Assembly (NCBI GenBank): GCA_029948255.1
Contig: JALIZF010001706.1
Span: 186,001-250,000, forward strand
DNA from: Telmatactis stephensoni
Lineage: Eukaryota > Cnidaria > Anthozoa > Actiniaria > Isophelliidae
Length of the DNA stretch: 64,000 nucleotides
Reading direction: 5' to 3'
Positions 24,401 through 35,742 of this stretch are shown in pieces. The notes under the pieces are model-generated. The model ran no database searches and was not told the origin of the DNA. It was given only the letters and a program-made list of their open reading frames with translations. Position 1 is the first letter of the stretch. Each line of letters opens with the position of its first letter. The translations under genes and the position numbers were made by a program.

Positions 24401-27400
24401 ACGTTTTATTTCCATCTATGTACCTCTTTCTTTGCGGAATTTTGAAGACAAGTTTATCGTAAAATCTATGAGCTCCGAACTACAGAGGCAAAGGCTTTTT
24501 TCGTCGAAACTCGCCCCAGTTTCCGCGCGGAAAAACACCAAATTTACGCGCTGAAGTGGAGCGTTTTGAAAAACATCTCAAAAACAAGAATGGTGATGCC
24601 TTTTTTATGCGATAAATTTCATCTCACCATTGTTCCGTAGTATATACCCATGTATAAAAAAGTTTGGATTGGAAACATGAAAATTTATCAATGAAACCGC
24701 TGTAAGCGTCAAAGCGTAAGCGTCAGTTATAAACTGCAAATGTTTCTTTTTCTTTTTTTCCTCTCGTCGTCCACGAGAATGCGGCATTCTTGCGCAATCG
24801 GTGACGTGTGCACCCCTGATTGGTTAAGAACGTAAAAAACAATGCCCTTCATTCATCACCTCCGTAGTGAACGCCAGCGAGGAACTTTAGGAATGCAAGA
24901 TGGCCGACTACAAAGAAAATAGCTTTCAGAGACAGGCTCTTCTAGGAATAATACATCGTAAAATGGAGCTTTTAACTCGAGATATACCTAGACACTCATA
25001 AGAGCTTCAGAATGGGCTGTTATTTTGAGCTTCATCTCCAATACTTTGACCAAATATCCAATTCTAATTGGAGTACTTGGAAGGAGGCCCTCGCGATACG
25101 AACTATTTCCTATGAGCTGGAAATCTACGCATTTCTCATCCTACATGTTGCTAAACGAACATACATAGAAGCAAGTCAATTATATTCCTCATTTAAGCAT
25201 TCAAAAGATCTTGAGAGGTTTTTGTACTGAATTTTAATATCGGAGACCATTGCATGGAATTAGGTTCCATTGACCTTGTATTTCGCGTTTGGTCACGTAA
25301 CGTCTTTTATTCAATATATAAACCGTCCGAAAAATACACGATTTGTTATTGTGTCAAAAACACCGTTGTAGAAGTTTTTACAGCAAACAATTGAGATACA
25401 TAGTGAAATAAAAATAATAATAAAACTGGTATATTCGCGGGGAATATTTTTGCATGTCGGAGATATACAATACCTATGCATGATAATAGAAGCAATGACA
25501 GACAAATTGACTAATCAGATGTTCTTTTAACCGATTCAAGAAAGGTCTTATGTTACGGTTAACTATCAGTCCCGGAATGGTGAAGAATGCGTGAAACGGC
25601 TCGGGGAAGAGGGCTCTCGGGGCACGAGTGAACGCACGTGTGCGTCTAGTTTAATTATAAACTTGGAAAATAATAATGGATATAAGCATATTCGTAACGA
25701 TATATTAATTAACTTTGTTTTGCTATTCGATTCAGCTATGCAATTTCCATGTTTGTATTATCTCAATACAGATAACAATCATACACAAAACACTCCACAT
25801 CTCGTGACATCGATGACCCCTCTTTATATTTCACGTTTTATTTCCATCTATGTACCTCTTTCTTTGCGGAATTTTGAAGACAAGTTTATCGTAAAATCTA
25901 TGAGCTCCGAACTACAGAGGCAAAGGCTTTTTTCGTCGAAACTCGCCCCAGTTTCCGCGCGGAAAAACACCAAATTTACGCGCTGAAGTGGAGCGTTTTG
26001 AAAAACATCTCAAAAACAAGAATGGTGATGCCTTTTTTATGCGATAAATTTCATCTCACCATTGTTCCGTAGTATATACCCATGTATAAAAAAGTTTGGA
26101 TTGGAAACATGAAAATTTATCAATGAAACCGCTGTAAGCGTCAAATCTTTGACCATGTGATGGTTCGGGCATGAGCTGTTTTCGCTCCGGACGTTTTCTC
26201 AATGAAATATAAAACGTAAAATTGAACCATCGGAGAAAGAGCCTGACTGTAGGTTAGGTATAGTAATACTTTAATATCATCATTATTATATTATATATTG
26301 TTCATTGTTGAAGTTGTGGACAATATTTGCGCCGAGTGTCTTTTTCAATGGAATCACCTTAAGGGAAAGTACATTTAATATGCCGAGGGGGGGGGGGTAT
26401 GAAGATTTCGTAACAATACCTCTTAATTTTTCTGGGCCCCTGTTTGGGTTATCACGAAATTTTCAAGGCCCCCTAGTGAAATTCTAAAATATTTCATGCC
26501 CCCCCATCCCCACCCCACCCCCCCCCCCCCCCCCCACCCCACCCCCCCCACCACCACCACCATTTCACTCACACATATATCACTTACGTTAATGAGATGA
26601 CTCAATGAATTTGATTCCTACAAGAGATTAGTACAAGACAAAATCATTATATCTCAACGGGTGACTTGCTCTAGCTCTTCTAGCTCTATTGACATTAGGC
26701 ACTCTGCCCTTATTTCTTCTTCGTCATCATCTTCTTCTTCCTCTTCGTCATTTGGGATGACTGAGTCTCAGAACATCATCTTCGTCCGAATCAGATTCGC
26801 TTTCTTCAGATGATGTCTCTGTCGTGGCTGTGGTACTTTAAGTATTTATCAAGTTCTTTGACCTTTAATTTCTTTAATTTTCCAGATGAGATCATGGTTG
26901 ACCAGTCATAGTCTTTGTAGTCTTTATTACTTTCAATGTTGCGTTTCTTTTTCCTTTCATTTTCAAACACACTGACATGCGAAAAAACTCTCACCTTAAA
27001 CGAAAATCACTCTATAAGTTTTTGAACCTTTCGGCATACAAGTTGTCATCAGCGGTTATGACAATTCAAAACTGTTGGACAATGAATCATTACAGTGACT
27101 TCAACTGCATAGAAACGATAGAAGTTGTGAAAGTTTTAACAAAATTTTGATGTATTGTTTTTTGCTTTTTTCTAGGTTGTACAGAGAGATCTCTTACTGG
27201 AAAAAATAGTCTGAGTATTCCTGACATCAGTTTTAAAGCCACCTCATATTTATATGATGATCAATGGTGGAGTGAGGACAAGCGTTACGTAGCTAGTAAT
27301 GCAAGACTTAATGGTCCATGGGGCTGGTCACCAAGGAATAATAAGAATCCTAACGATTACCTACAGATTGACCTTGGTGCTGTACGAGTTATCACTGCTG

Positions 27401-30400
27401 TAGCAACACAAGGCAATGGTGGTAAAACACCAGGTAGATCAACTTATACAGAATGGATCACAGAGTACAAGTTAAAGTTTAGAAAGAACACCAACTCAAA
27501 GTGGGTACAATACAAAGATATCATATCCATCAACAAGGTAAAATGACAAACTCACAGATGTAAAATATTCATAACCAATAGTACTAGTCTTCTGCGCATG
27601 CGTAGTGCTTAATGAAGTGTGGGTCTAAAAGCGCTTGCATAGAAGGTTAATTATTATATGATCATATAACGAAAAGGAGGGAATCAACACCATCACCATC
27701 ATCATCATCCTCCTTATTATTTCTTGAATTGGTCTTCCTATGATTTCACCAGTTCTCAGAATCACCTGTTGGGAGTGTAAAACTGGGCAGGAAAGTCGAA
27801 ACATATTGGTGATCGAAAACGTTGATGGTATATAGAGCAAATTTAGAGTTATGTTGATGGTATATAGAGCAATTTTTATCTGATGGGTCAATTTTTGTGA
27901 CATTCATACGATTAATCAATTCAAACATTACTATTAACTAATTACTACTACAATGTTTCAGTTTTTCAAAGGCAGGATAACCAGTGATACTGTTGTACGT
28001 TATGATCTCACAAACCTTCAAACAGCCAGATACATCAGATTTATACCAGTGGACTACTTTGACTTCAAGACGATGAGAGTCAACGTTTACATTATTGAAC
28101 AAGGTACATTTTATAATCAATCCGCCAATGGCGAACTAACTAGCTCGTGGATTGACTGAAATGACCACAGAAATCCCAAACAATATATTTTAGTGAAATA
28201 GCGAGTTTGCATTTGAAGGCGAAAATATAAATCAATAAATCAATGACCGATAACAATGACCACAGGAAGCCCAAAAATAAATTTTAGTTAAATAATGAGT
28301 TTTTCATTTTAAGGCAATCATATATATCAATTGCAGCAATCTGTATTTTTTAAAATGATACAAATTTAAACATTAAGATTGGGCCCACCTGTAAAGCATT
28401 TATAGGAATTTTTAGATAGTCAGTTAAATATTATTATTATTTAATTTTCATACACTGTACAAATTCTGATTTTCTGATTGGTCAGTTTGTACCACGTGAC
28501 GCGTTGTTATGACGTGACAACACGTCACGACGTATTAATTCCGACGTATTAATAGAATAAAGCACTGGCAATAACGCATAGTTGGAAGGAAAAAATGTTC
28601 CTGGTGGTAAATTTGAGGATTTTTCGAAAAAGAGAAGATCAACGAGCATACTTAAAACTGCTTAGCGTGCCTGTTTTGAAGGTAAACTCAATTTCATTGA
28701 AGTTTTTGGAGCTTACTGAGATCAACATATTTCAACGGCTTAAAAACAGAGTTCGCCGGCTTTCCAAATTCATCTCAATATTTAAGCTTACTGTCTTTTA
28801 GACTGGTTATCCAAAACCTATCTCATAGAAAGTTTAGAAAGTCTGTCGCCACAAGTCTGTCTCTGTTTTTAACGGTAATTAGCTTACGTAAGCTTACGAA
28901 GTTCTAACTTCATCATTCAAACCGTAAATTCAGTTTTTGACGTGTTGTTTTTGTCAAAACACTATTCGCTGGCTTTGCAAATTCATCATTATAATTTTTG
29001 TTTTTTAGACTGGCTATCCAAAAAATATCCAACAGAAAGTCTGGAAATCCTTTCCCCGCAACTTCTCTCAGATGGGGTAAAGAAATTTTATCAGGAATCG
29101 AAGAAAACGCCAAACGAGTACTTCAGCCTTCGGCTGTCGACAAACGAAAACTACTTCTTCCCGGCTTCATGCACCAAGGTTTAGCAGCGTTTCAACCGTA
29201 AGTCGCCAGTTTAAACCTATATCCAAAACTCCAGCGATAATTTTCTAGACCTTTCACTTACCGAGTTCTAGGACTCAGTGCTGAATCACTGGCTTAACGA
29301 TCCAAAAAAGTCTGAGTTCTTTGTTTATAAGACTTATGGACGATTTCAATTTTACCGAGCAAGTTGTAAACATGGATTCTGAGAACTCGTTTATTATTCT
29401 TGTATCACGGTACTTTTCTCCTAGTTTTCTTCTGAAAGGTTGATTTTGTATTGTTAAAATTACCAAATGCTATTAAATAAATTTTGAATAAGTTCTTAAG
29501 TCTTACTATTTTGAGTGACTTGAGTTAAGCTTATTTCTAGTGATCTTAGATGTCGACTGACAGTTTTAGCCTGCTTCTGCAGTGTATTCAAATTGAATAA
29601 TAAAAAGGTTAACGCACTCTTTGCTCGTGAATTATCGGGATTTTATCTTCACTCGTTTACTAACAATGAACTCGAAATTTTTTCATACTGCACTCGGCTA
29701 ACGCCTCGTGCAGTATTTAAAATTTCTCGTTCATTGTTAGCAAACTCGTGAAGATAAATCCCGATAATTCACTCGCTGAGTGCGTTAACCTCTAAATAAT
29801 ATTAACTAATTTAATTTCTTGAGTATGAAAGAACAAAAGGATAATGAAAGAAAAGAAAAAGAAAACAAAGGAATAAAGGAGGAGGAGGAGGAGGAGGAGG
29901 AGGAGGAGGAGGAGGAGGAGGAGGAGGAGGAGGAGGAGGAGGAGGAGAAGAAGAAGAAGAAAGAAATTAACCCTCGAACTTGAACGGGGTACCATTGCCT
30001 CTCCAGGCTCGCAGCACCGTTAACCACTCGACCACTGCCAGCTATTCACAATCTTTAAGTCTATGTTTTATATATATATTGTTAATTTATACGGTTGTCT
30101 TCCGCTCACAAAGCTATTAAACATGTAAAAATTATAAAAGAAGTTTCTCTATGTACCAAATGTCGCTATGAATAAAATAAATTACTGCATAAAAGAGCTC
30201 TTGATAGCCACCAAACTTAAACTCAGTACGCTTTTTTGATGCCGTTTTCCTAGCGGGACCGTAGCGGTTCCACTGTTCCAGGTTCCAGGAGTTCGTCCTG
30301 ACTCAAATGTGATTTCGTTTGCTTTTTATTTCACCATTTTAATACTCTCGTGCTAATAGAGTACAAACACTCATGCTTAGATTACTCGTTGATGTTGGAC

Positions 30401-33400
30401 TTGCGACGATTTTTGTTGCTTGATGACAGCGACAAAGTCATTCAGAAAGGTTTTCATATCCGAGTATCGAACAGCTCAACGGAGATATCGATGCGATGAA
30501 AATTATTCTAAGCTGCATGAGGGAGCTGAGCGTAGTTCAATACAAAATGTGGCAAGGAATAAGAAATTATGTATTAGCATTTTGGCCTAACATCCGACAC
30601 ATACAATGACTTCGCGTAGTGTATATAGACCCGTGTAGAGCACGAGGTAAGTCGAGGGTCATATTAAAGTTTATTTTTACCGAGCTAAGATCGTGTACCT
30701 AAAAATTGTTGCTTGTACACAAATCTAAAACAGTGACGTTCAAAGCTTCTCGACAAAGTCCTCGAGTATTATAGAGGGATTTCATGGCATCCATGTTTAT
30801 GTGCAAGTACAATAGAAAGTTTTTGAATTAGAAAAGATTTTGTTTCTCTTGGAAAAAGTCCTATTTCTTTGACCACAAACATGGCTGCCGTGAAATCCCT
30901 CTATACTGTTCGCCGAAAATTATTCGAACGGAAGTTAGCACCATATCGTTTTTCTCGGGAATAGCGAAAGTAAAGTTTGACAGACCAGAAGTTTACAGGA
31001 AAGTGAGTGAGTGAGGGAGTGAGTGACACAAGGTTACTACTTTATGTATGACACCATTCTAGTTAGACAATAAATAGATTGAATAGTGCCATTTACACGA
31101 AGTAGTAAGATGATCATTTGCATATTCGACCCCTCAGTATAACTCGTGGATTTGTAATCCACGAGTTAAAAAGTTGTAAAAACTTGTAAACGTTACCAAT
31201 ACTGGCTGAAATTTTGTATGAATGCCATTTGGTTTTGTTCTTTTACAGTTTCTCTACATTTGGTTGCACCCTCTGAACGATCCATATTTCTTAACTGGAC
31301 TCTTACATGTACCCAGGCCAAACAACAACTGGCACAATTCACCGTTCATGTGACCAAGAAGGGAGTGTTCAATGTTGGATACGTCACAAGCTATAACATT
31401 ACAGGTCTACAGCCATACACTGGCTATGAAATACAAGTAAAAGCAGAAGAATATGAACTGTGGAGTCAAACGTTGAAGATCAAAACTACTGTAGCAGGTT
31501 CGTTACAATTGCATGCTAATAGCTCAGGCTAGAGTCTTATCATTTCACGCAATACAAATGAATAAGTACGTTTAAAACCATATGTTCCAAATGTAAATCT
31601 GCCAATCCAGAGTTCGGCCTTTTGTTCCGATATCGGTCACTACTCTCTTTTTTAATTTTTCATCATTTTCTTTTTCAAACTTCAGTACCAGAGGTGGCTC
31701 CCACAATAGTCAGGAATATAACTAATTCTTCAACATCGATAATCCTCGAATGGAAGGTACATATACCGACAGCATGGTATATATGATTAATGCTAGCTAG
31801 AGTAGTATTCGTATTAATGTCAATGGGGAATCCTAGTGCAAAGGGAGTATCATCGGACACAAAATATAGGCATCAAAAAACGATCAATAATTTTAAAAAT
31901 ATTTTTATTAATAAATACATCTGAAAGTCCAAACTTAGACAAACACTTACCTTAACGGCTTAGGAAGTAAACTTTGAATCGATTATTCAGATTTTTTTAT
32001 GATATGCGCATGATTTTTGTGAAATTTCATGTCCTTTAGAAGTTTATAAGATATTATCAAGCTACGTTCAACCCATTTCAATGTTTATTGGACGTCTGGC
32101 CATTAATGCATGCTTTCATTTACTATATTTTGCGCTCTAAAGAACATTTTCAACTACGTAGTAGGCAATTCTTGACATGTGCAAAGGCTTGTAGGTATTG
32201 ACAAATACTTACTGAACTGACTCTGTAGGTAGAAGATCCTCAATTAGTCCATGGACCGCTGACAGGTTACACAATAACATACACAGCGCAACGAGGATCA
32301 TCAAAGACAGTTGACCTGGGTGTGGTCAACACGTGGGTACTGACGTCACTAGAAAAGTACACGTGCTACACAATAACGGTGTCAGTCAAGAACACCAAGT
32401 ACGTTGGTCCACCGAGTAGAGAAGTGGAGATAAGAGCGATGGAGTGCGGTAAGAGAAAAACTGAACTCTTGTAGTTCATTCGTAAAATATGATTAATTAT
32501 AAATTATGAACGTAGTTTTTGGTTGTACATTTTGTTTTCCAAACCAGTGTTTACCAAACCAGTGTACACCATACCAGTGTACATCCCACCATAAAGTGAA
32601 GAAAAATAAAAAAAAAGCTTTAAAAACAACTCAGACGCAAAAAAATAGCTCGCAAAAAGAATGAAAAGTACCATCAAATACAAAATAACACAGAAAAAAA
32701 TTTATTGGCTACGAGGGATTCGAGCCCCGACTTGATCAGTGCCTCTTCTACATTGTTAGTGGCTGAGCAGCTTGTGACTGAGGTTTTGTCAACTAGTGAG
32801 CATAGATGAAAAACTTGGTCGGAGGCTCTCTCTATGTTAGGCTTTTAACATAAAGTAGCCACCAAAACCAGTATATAATCAAATAGAGGGATATGGAAAG
32901 AGTGAACTGAATACCTTGTACAAGGACAATATAAACAATATACATGGTATACAGCAAGGCAGAAATCACCAGTGACAGTGATAGAAAAAGATGGGATTGC
33001 TGGGATTGTTGCATCATTCAATACTCTGCTGAGGTTGACAAATGAGGGTGCTACGTCAAAAGCGAACTCAAAAAGTAAGTACATATGAAAAACGTAAGTA
33101 CATTGAAAACTCTGGAAATTTTTATTGGTTGGAAGTTTAATTTGATGAAAATATGTTAGGAATAAGTCTGAGTTTCCGCGCTTTTACTCCAATCCTACCT
33201 ATGGAAATTGGGTAGGAAATTTGCTTGAAAAACATTGGAAATCTTGGTTTCCAGCAAATTTTCAGCCTATGGAAACGGTCCAAATGGTACCGTGTTTTCT
33301 CGATTAGACGCCAGGGGTTGTTAGTTTAAAACTCGAACCCGGCGTTTCGTGTCCCGCCCTTTATTTATTAAGTGAAATTTTAACCAGGAACTAATTTTAG

Positions 33401-33530
33401 TAGAAACAATAACAAAACTAGTATGAAATCTTTTTACGATCCGTGCTAAACTCGACTGAAAACATGTCACTATACGTTGTCATATATTTCAGTGAATCTG
33501 ACCAGTAGTCAAGCAAAAAATTATTACTGA
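21471..33530 (+). CDS. R3: discoidin-FN3 receptor relative without membrane or phosphatase parts
   Basis: Predicted secreted protein. Exons: 21471-21555 (signal peptide [14 protein letters not shown]...), 27176-27537 and 27962-28103 (discoidin, F5/8 type C), 31249-31497 (FN3-1), 31686-31756 plus 32229-32448 (FN3-2), and a proposed last exon 33493-33530 reading VNLTSSQAKNYY then TGA, with AATAAA at 33562. The exon phases agree. Compared with R4 and R5, FN3-3, FN3-4, the transmembrane helix and all phosphatase exons are missing. The proposed last exon aligns to the final phosphatase exon of R1. Its acceptor TTCAG lies where R1 codes for FS. The discoidin NC found in R4 and R5 is DF here, and FN3-2 has two extra Cys (Trp to Cys, Asp to Cys). 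It could instead be a decaying gene. The first six exons are sure, the 3' end is inference. Confidence 0.75.
22304..26140. repeat. Tandem array of a 900-bp unit and a 1432-bp unit in R3 intron 1
   Basis: 22421-23320 and 23321-24220 are 900-bp tandem copies that differ very little. From 23321 the period becomes 1432 bp, with a further copy at 24753-26140 that includes a 532-bp extra segment. The array starts with two short repeats of ACTCGTGCCCAGGCC. The related element in R4 is at 37750-40594. Each unit has an open frame of 33 codons starting MADYKENSFQ, probably not a gene. Confidence 0.85.
26384..26570. repeat. G-run and C-run low-complexity stretch
   Basis: A run of ten G near 26387 and long C runs at about 26496-26560, in reverse-complementary arrangement around a short AT-rich core. 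Probably a decayed hairpin element. Confidence 0.6.
27176..28103 (+). other. R3 discoidin (F5/8 type C) domain, two exons
   Basis: It begins GCTERSLTG, then [56 protein letters not shown] and [19 protein letters not shown]. This is typical of discoidin domains that bind glycans or lipids. Some intron lengths differ between R3, R4 and R5 because of transposon insertions. Confidence 0.93.
29608..29789. mobile_element. Hairpin MITE
   Basis: GTTAACGCACTC...TCGTGAATTATCGGGAT at the left pairs with ATCCCGATAATTCACTCG...GAGTGCGTTAAC at the right. An inner pair surrounds CTAACAATGAAC. It sits inside the composite insertion. Confidence 0.75.
29965..30042 (-). repeat. tRNA-Ser-like sequence in the R3 insertion
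   Basis: Reading the minus strand: CAGTGGTCGAGTGGTTAACG (A-box type), a variable-arm-like middle, then AGTTCGAGGGTTAATT (B-box type). It is the counterpart of 10376-10446, so it travels with the element. Confidence 0.55.
31249..32448 (+). other. R3 fibronectin type III domains (two)
   Basis: FN3-1 is 31249-31497 (LNWTLTCTQ...GLQPYTGYEIQVKA). FN3-2 is 31686-31756 and 32229-32448 ([24 protein letters not shown]). The W of KYTWYT in R2 and R4 is C here, and the MED near the end is MEC. Confidence 0.9.
32705..32772 (-). repeat. Possible tRNA-derived repeat
   Basis: The minus strand has a B-box-like GGGGCTCGAATCCCTCG and a CTCAGCCACTAAC segment upstream. The A-box is weak and no whole cloverleaf is visible. 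Confidence 0.35.
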
Positions 33531-33720
33531 CTGGAACCGAGAAACAGGATATAAAGGTAACAATAAATTGCTAATTTCGTCTCTATTCAGTTTACTATAG
33601 ATGAAAACATTATATCAAGAAGTCATATTGATTGATTATGTTCTACCTCATATAAACGCCGTCACCCTAAATAAACGCCGAGGGCGTTGTAAGGCCGTGT
33701 AGACTCGGCGCTTATTAATT
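33290..33720. repeat. Dispersed repeat with TAAACGCCG ends
   Basis: TACCGTGTTTTCTCGATTAGACGCC near 33290 and TAAACGCCG...GGCGTT...GACTCGGCGCTTATT near 33670-33715. A related piece lies at 46151-46262 with AGAAAATACGGTA. The last R3 exon falls inside this span, so the limits are approximate. Confidence 0.45.
33493..33567 (+). other. R3 proposed last exon and polyadenylation signal (phosphatase exon relic)
   Basis: TTTCAG at 33487-33492, then the short exon ending TGA at 33528-33530, then AATAAA at 33562-33567. It aligns with R1 from TTCAGTGACTATGCT to TTTCAAGC. A matching relic follows R4 at 44414-44499. Confidence 0.55.
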
Positions 33721-35392
33721 CGGGTGTCGGCACTTGATTTTCTTTAAATCACAAAAGTTTCCACACAGTTGGACATAACGACAGCGTAAAAATACTCGAA
33801 GTACGCAAAACACCACGAGAACACAGTGGAAATATTGCTAAAATATAAAAATTAGGTACTACCTAATAGCAGAGCTCCCACTTCAATTCTATCTTTTTAT
33901 TTTCTTTATTCAAATGAATTGGGCTTCCTGTGGTAAAATTGAAAAAGTTGAAATGAAGATTATTTTAAAAAGCATTTGCTTTGGTTTGTATATACTCTAA
34001 ACCTTTGGTCTCCTGTGAATTGTATGGGTTGTAAGCTCAGTGATCCTTATTACAGTATATCTTAATATTCAGATTCACTGTCAGATTTCATAATCTACTT
34101 TGTAGTAAAATATACACTTACCTTACGTGAATAAGCCGACTTTCAACTCTTCATCGATGTCGAGATATATTTTTTTCCTTTCCATGTCTCTTGTGAGACA
34201 TTTTCTCCGCAACTTGTACATCAGAAGTTTTTTTTGAAAATCTCAAAAACGCAGGATTATTTTTGCTTGGCGTTTAAGTAGGGCATTACTTGTTCTGTAC
34301 ACAGCAATATTGCAGCAGCTCATTCAAATACAAGCACTAAAACGACCCGAAACTTAAACCTGATGTTGACCCAAACGCCAGCTCAAAACTTGCATTGAGA
34401 CAACCATTCGACTCGCTAATTAGCATTGGGTAGCATAAATTTGCATAGTGTTCCACGCTACATGCATCAGGAACCGGAAATAAGATTAAATTCTTTTCTT
34501 TTGTTTATTTGGTGATGTTTGATGGCTAATTAGTTGATATTATTTCCCAAATATTATACTTGTACTTTAAAAAAAATCATGTCTCCCAAACCTAAAAATA
34601 TACAATATTAGAGGTGAAAGTTCTTCTAAAGCGAATTCTTTGTTTCCGGTTTCTGCTTCAATTTGGCTTAAATTTACTGATGATAAATGTCAAATTTCTC
34701 ATACTAATTCTCATTATTTTGTGATAATACTTCTCTTGAAAACAGAATTAATATATATTGTATGTCCTTATGTGGTTAAATAGAAAGGTTTTACACGTTA
34801 AGTGGCATTTGAGCGATGGCCAAAAAAGCTGTTTCGATTCCCTTGTGTAAATGTCAAGCCAGGCCAAGACCGAAACGAATGCTGGTTTTGTGAATGTATT
34901 CAAATCACACTTATTATCAACAGAATAAAGTGCAATATAGTAACAAGCACGTGAAAATGACCATATTTTGTTCCATTAGTTCTATAGAAACAAGTGTGAT
35001 TTGAATACATTACCACAGTAAAACCAGCATTCATTTCGGTCTTGGCTTGACGCTTGTCGCTTGACTTGCGACAACGATTTTTGGAATAAGTGTATGCATG
35101 CGGTGAAGCGTGCAAAGCAGCTCACAGTGCTACCGGTTTGAAGAGCTTGTAGCATATCTCTCACACAAATTTATCTATGTTGGAGAAATATTGAAAGGCT
35201 TTTCTCCGAATAGTACTCAACTCCAAGTGAATTCAATTGCTTTTTTACTGAGATTTTTTACTTGTTGCTGAGATTTTTTACTCATTGCTTTGTACAGTCA
35301 AAGAACACAGGAACCCCAAACTTGACGATATTGACATGTCCTATGAAATTCATTTCAGTATCGAGAATAATGATCATTGGTTCAGGTGTATA

Positions 35393-35639
35393 CACCTATT
35401 TCAAAAAAGGTTGTCACCGCTAAGAGCGATAGGCGATAGGTAATAGGTCATTCCAAGACCGCAAAGCACTATTGATTTCTAATTGATTTACATATGAATT
35501 GCCAAATATTTGATGGAAGAGTGTAAAGAAAGATTTAGGATGGCTTAATTAAGAAACCAATAGTGCTTTGCGGTCTTGGAATGACCTATTACCTATCGCC
35601 TATCGCTCTTAGCGGTGACAACCTTTTTTGAAATAGGTG
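35393..35639. mobile_element. TA-flanked MITE with about 85-bp perfect inverted repeats
   Basis: CACCTATTTCAAAAAAGGTT through to AAAGCACTATTG, with its complement at the right end, flanked by TA. The matching site before R5 (GGTGTATATCAACATTG near 49305-49321) is empty, so it inserted after the R4/R5 duplication. Tc1/mariner-like by its TA target. A fragment of the same end is at 44879-44900. Confidence 0.85.
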
Positions 35640-35669
35640 TATCAACATTGCCACGCTGTTTCGTATTCG

Positions 35670-35742
35670 TGCCAGTAACTCGAAAATAATGTAGCTTATA
35701 ATTGTTCACTGCTAACAAAGCATAGGTACGGACATTTTCAAC
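35670..35742 (+). promoter_or_regulatory. R4 proximal upstream region
   Basis: CAGTAACTCGAAAATAATGT, CACTGCTAACAAAGCATAGG and TTTTCAAC precede the ATG, nearly identical to R5 and similar to R3. Confidence 0.5.

Larger units (their letters stand above)
28118..31167. mobile_element. Large composite insertion in R3, related to the element in R2
   Basis: In R4 and R5 the intron runs TTTATAAAAAGTGCAGTTTAAAC. In R3 the same place is opened by a 3-kb insert. Its ends, AATCCGCCAATGGCGAACTA and ATCCACGAGTTA, match the R2 element in reverse. It also carries a hairpin MITE, a (GGA)n run at 29879-29946 and a tRNA-like segment. Confidence 0.65.
33531..35742. other. Intergenic region between R3 and R4
   Basis: Holds dispersed repeats, sequence shared with the region before R5 (34690-35360 with 46760-47230 and 49027-49310), a TA-flanked MITE and the R4 upstream region. 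No other gene seen. Confidence 0.6.

Noticed and set aside
22680..25986. Repeated 72-, 64- and 131-codon frames in the tandem array
   Set aside because: They occur because the repeat units are identical. No motif, splice context or divergence pattern supports coding.
32953..33069. Possible extra exon in R3, a plus-strand frame reading SPVTVIEKDGIAGIVASFN followed by a GTAAGT
   Set aside because: Its open frame is not the phase needed after the R3 FN3-2 exon, no paralogue has it, and the other strand is equally open.
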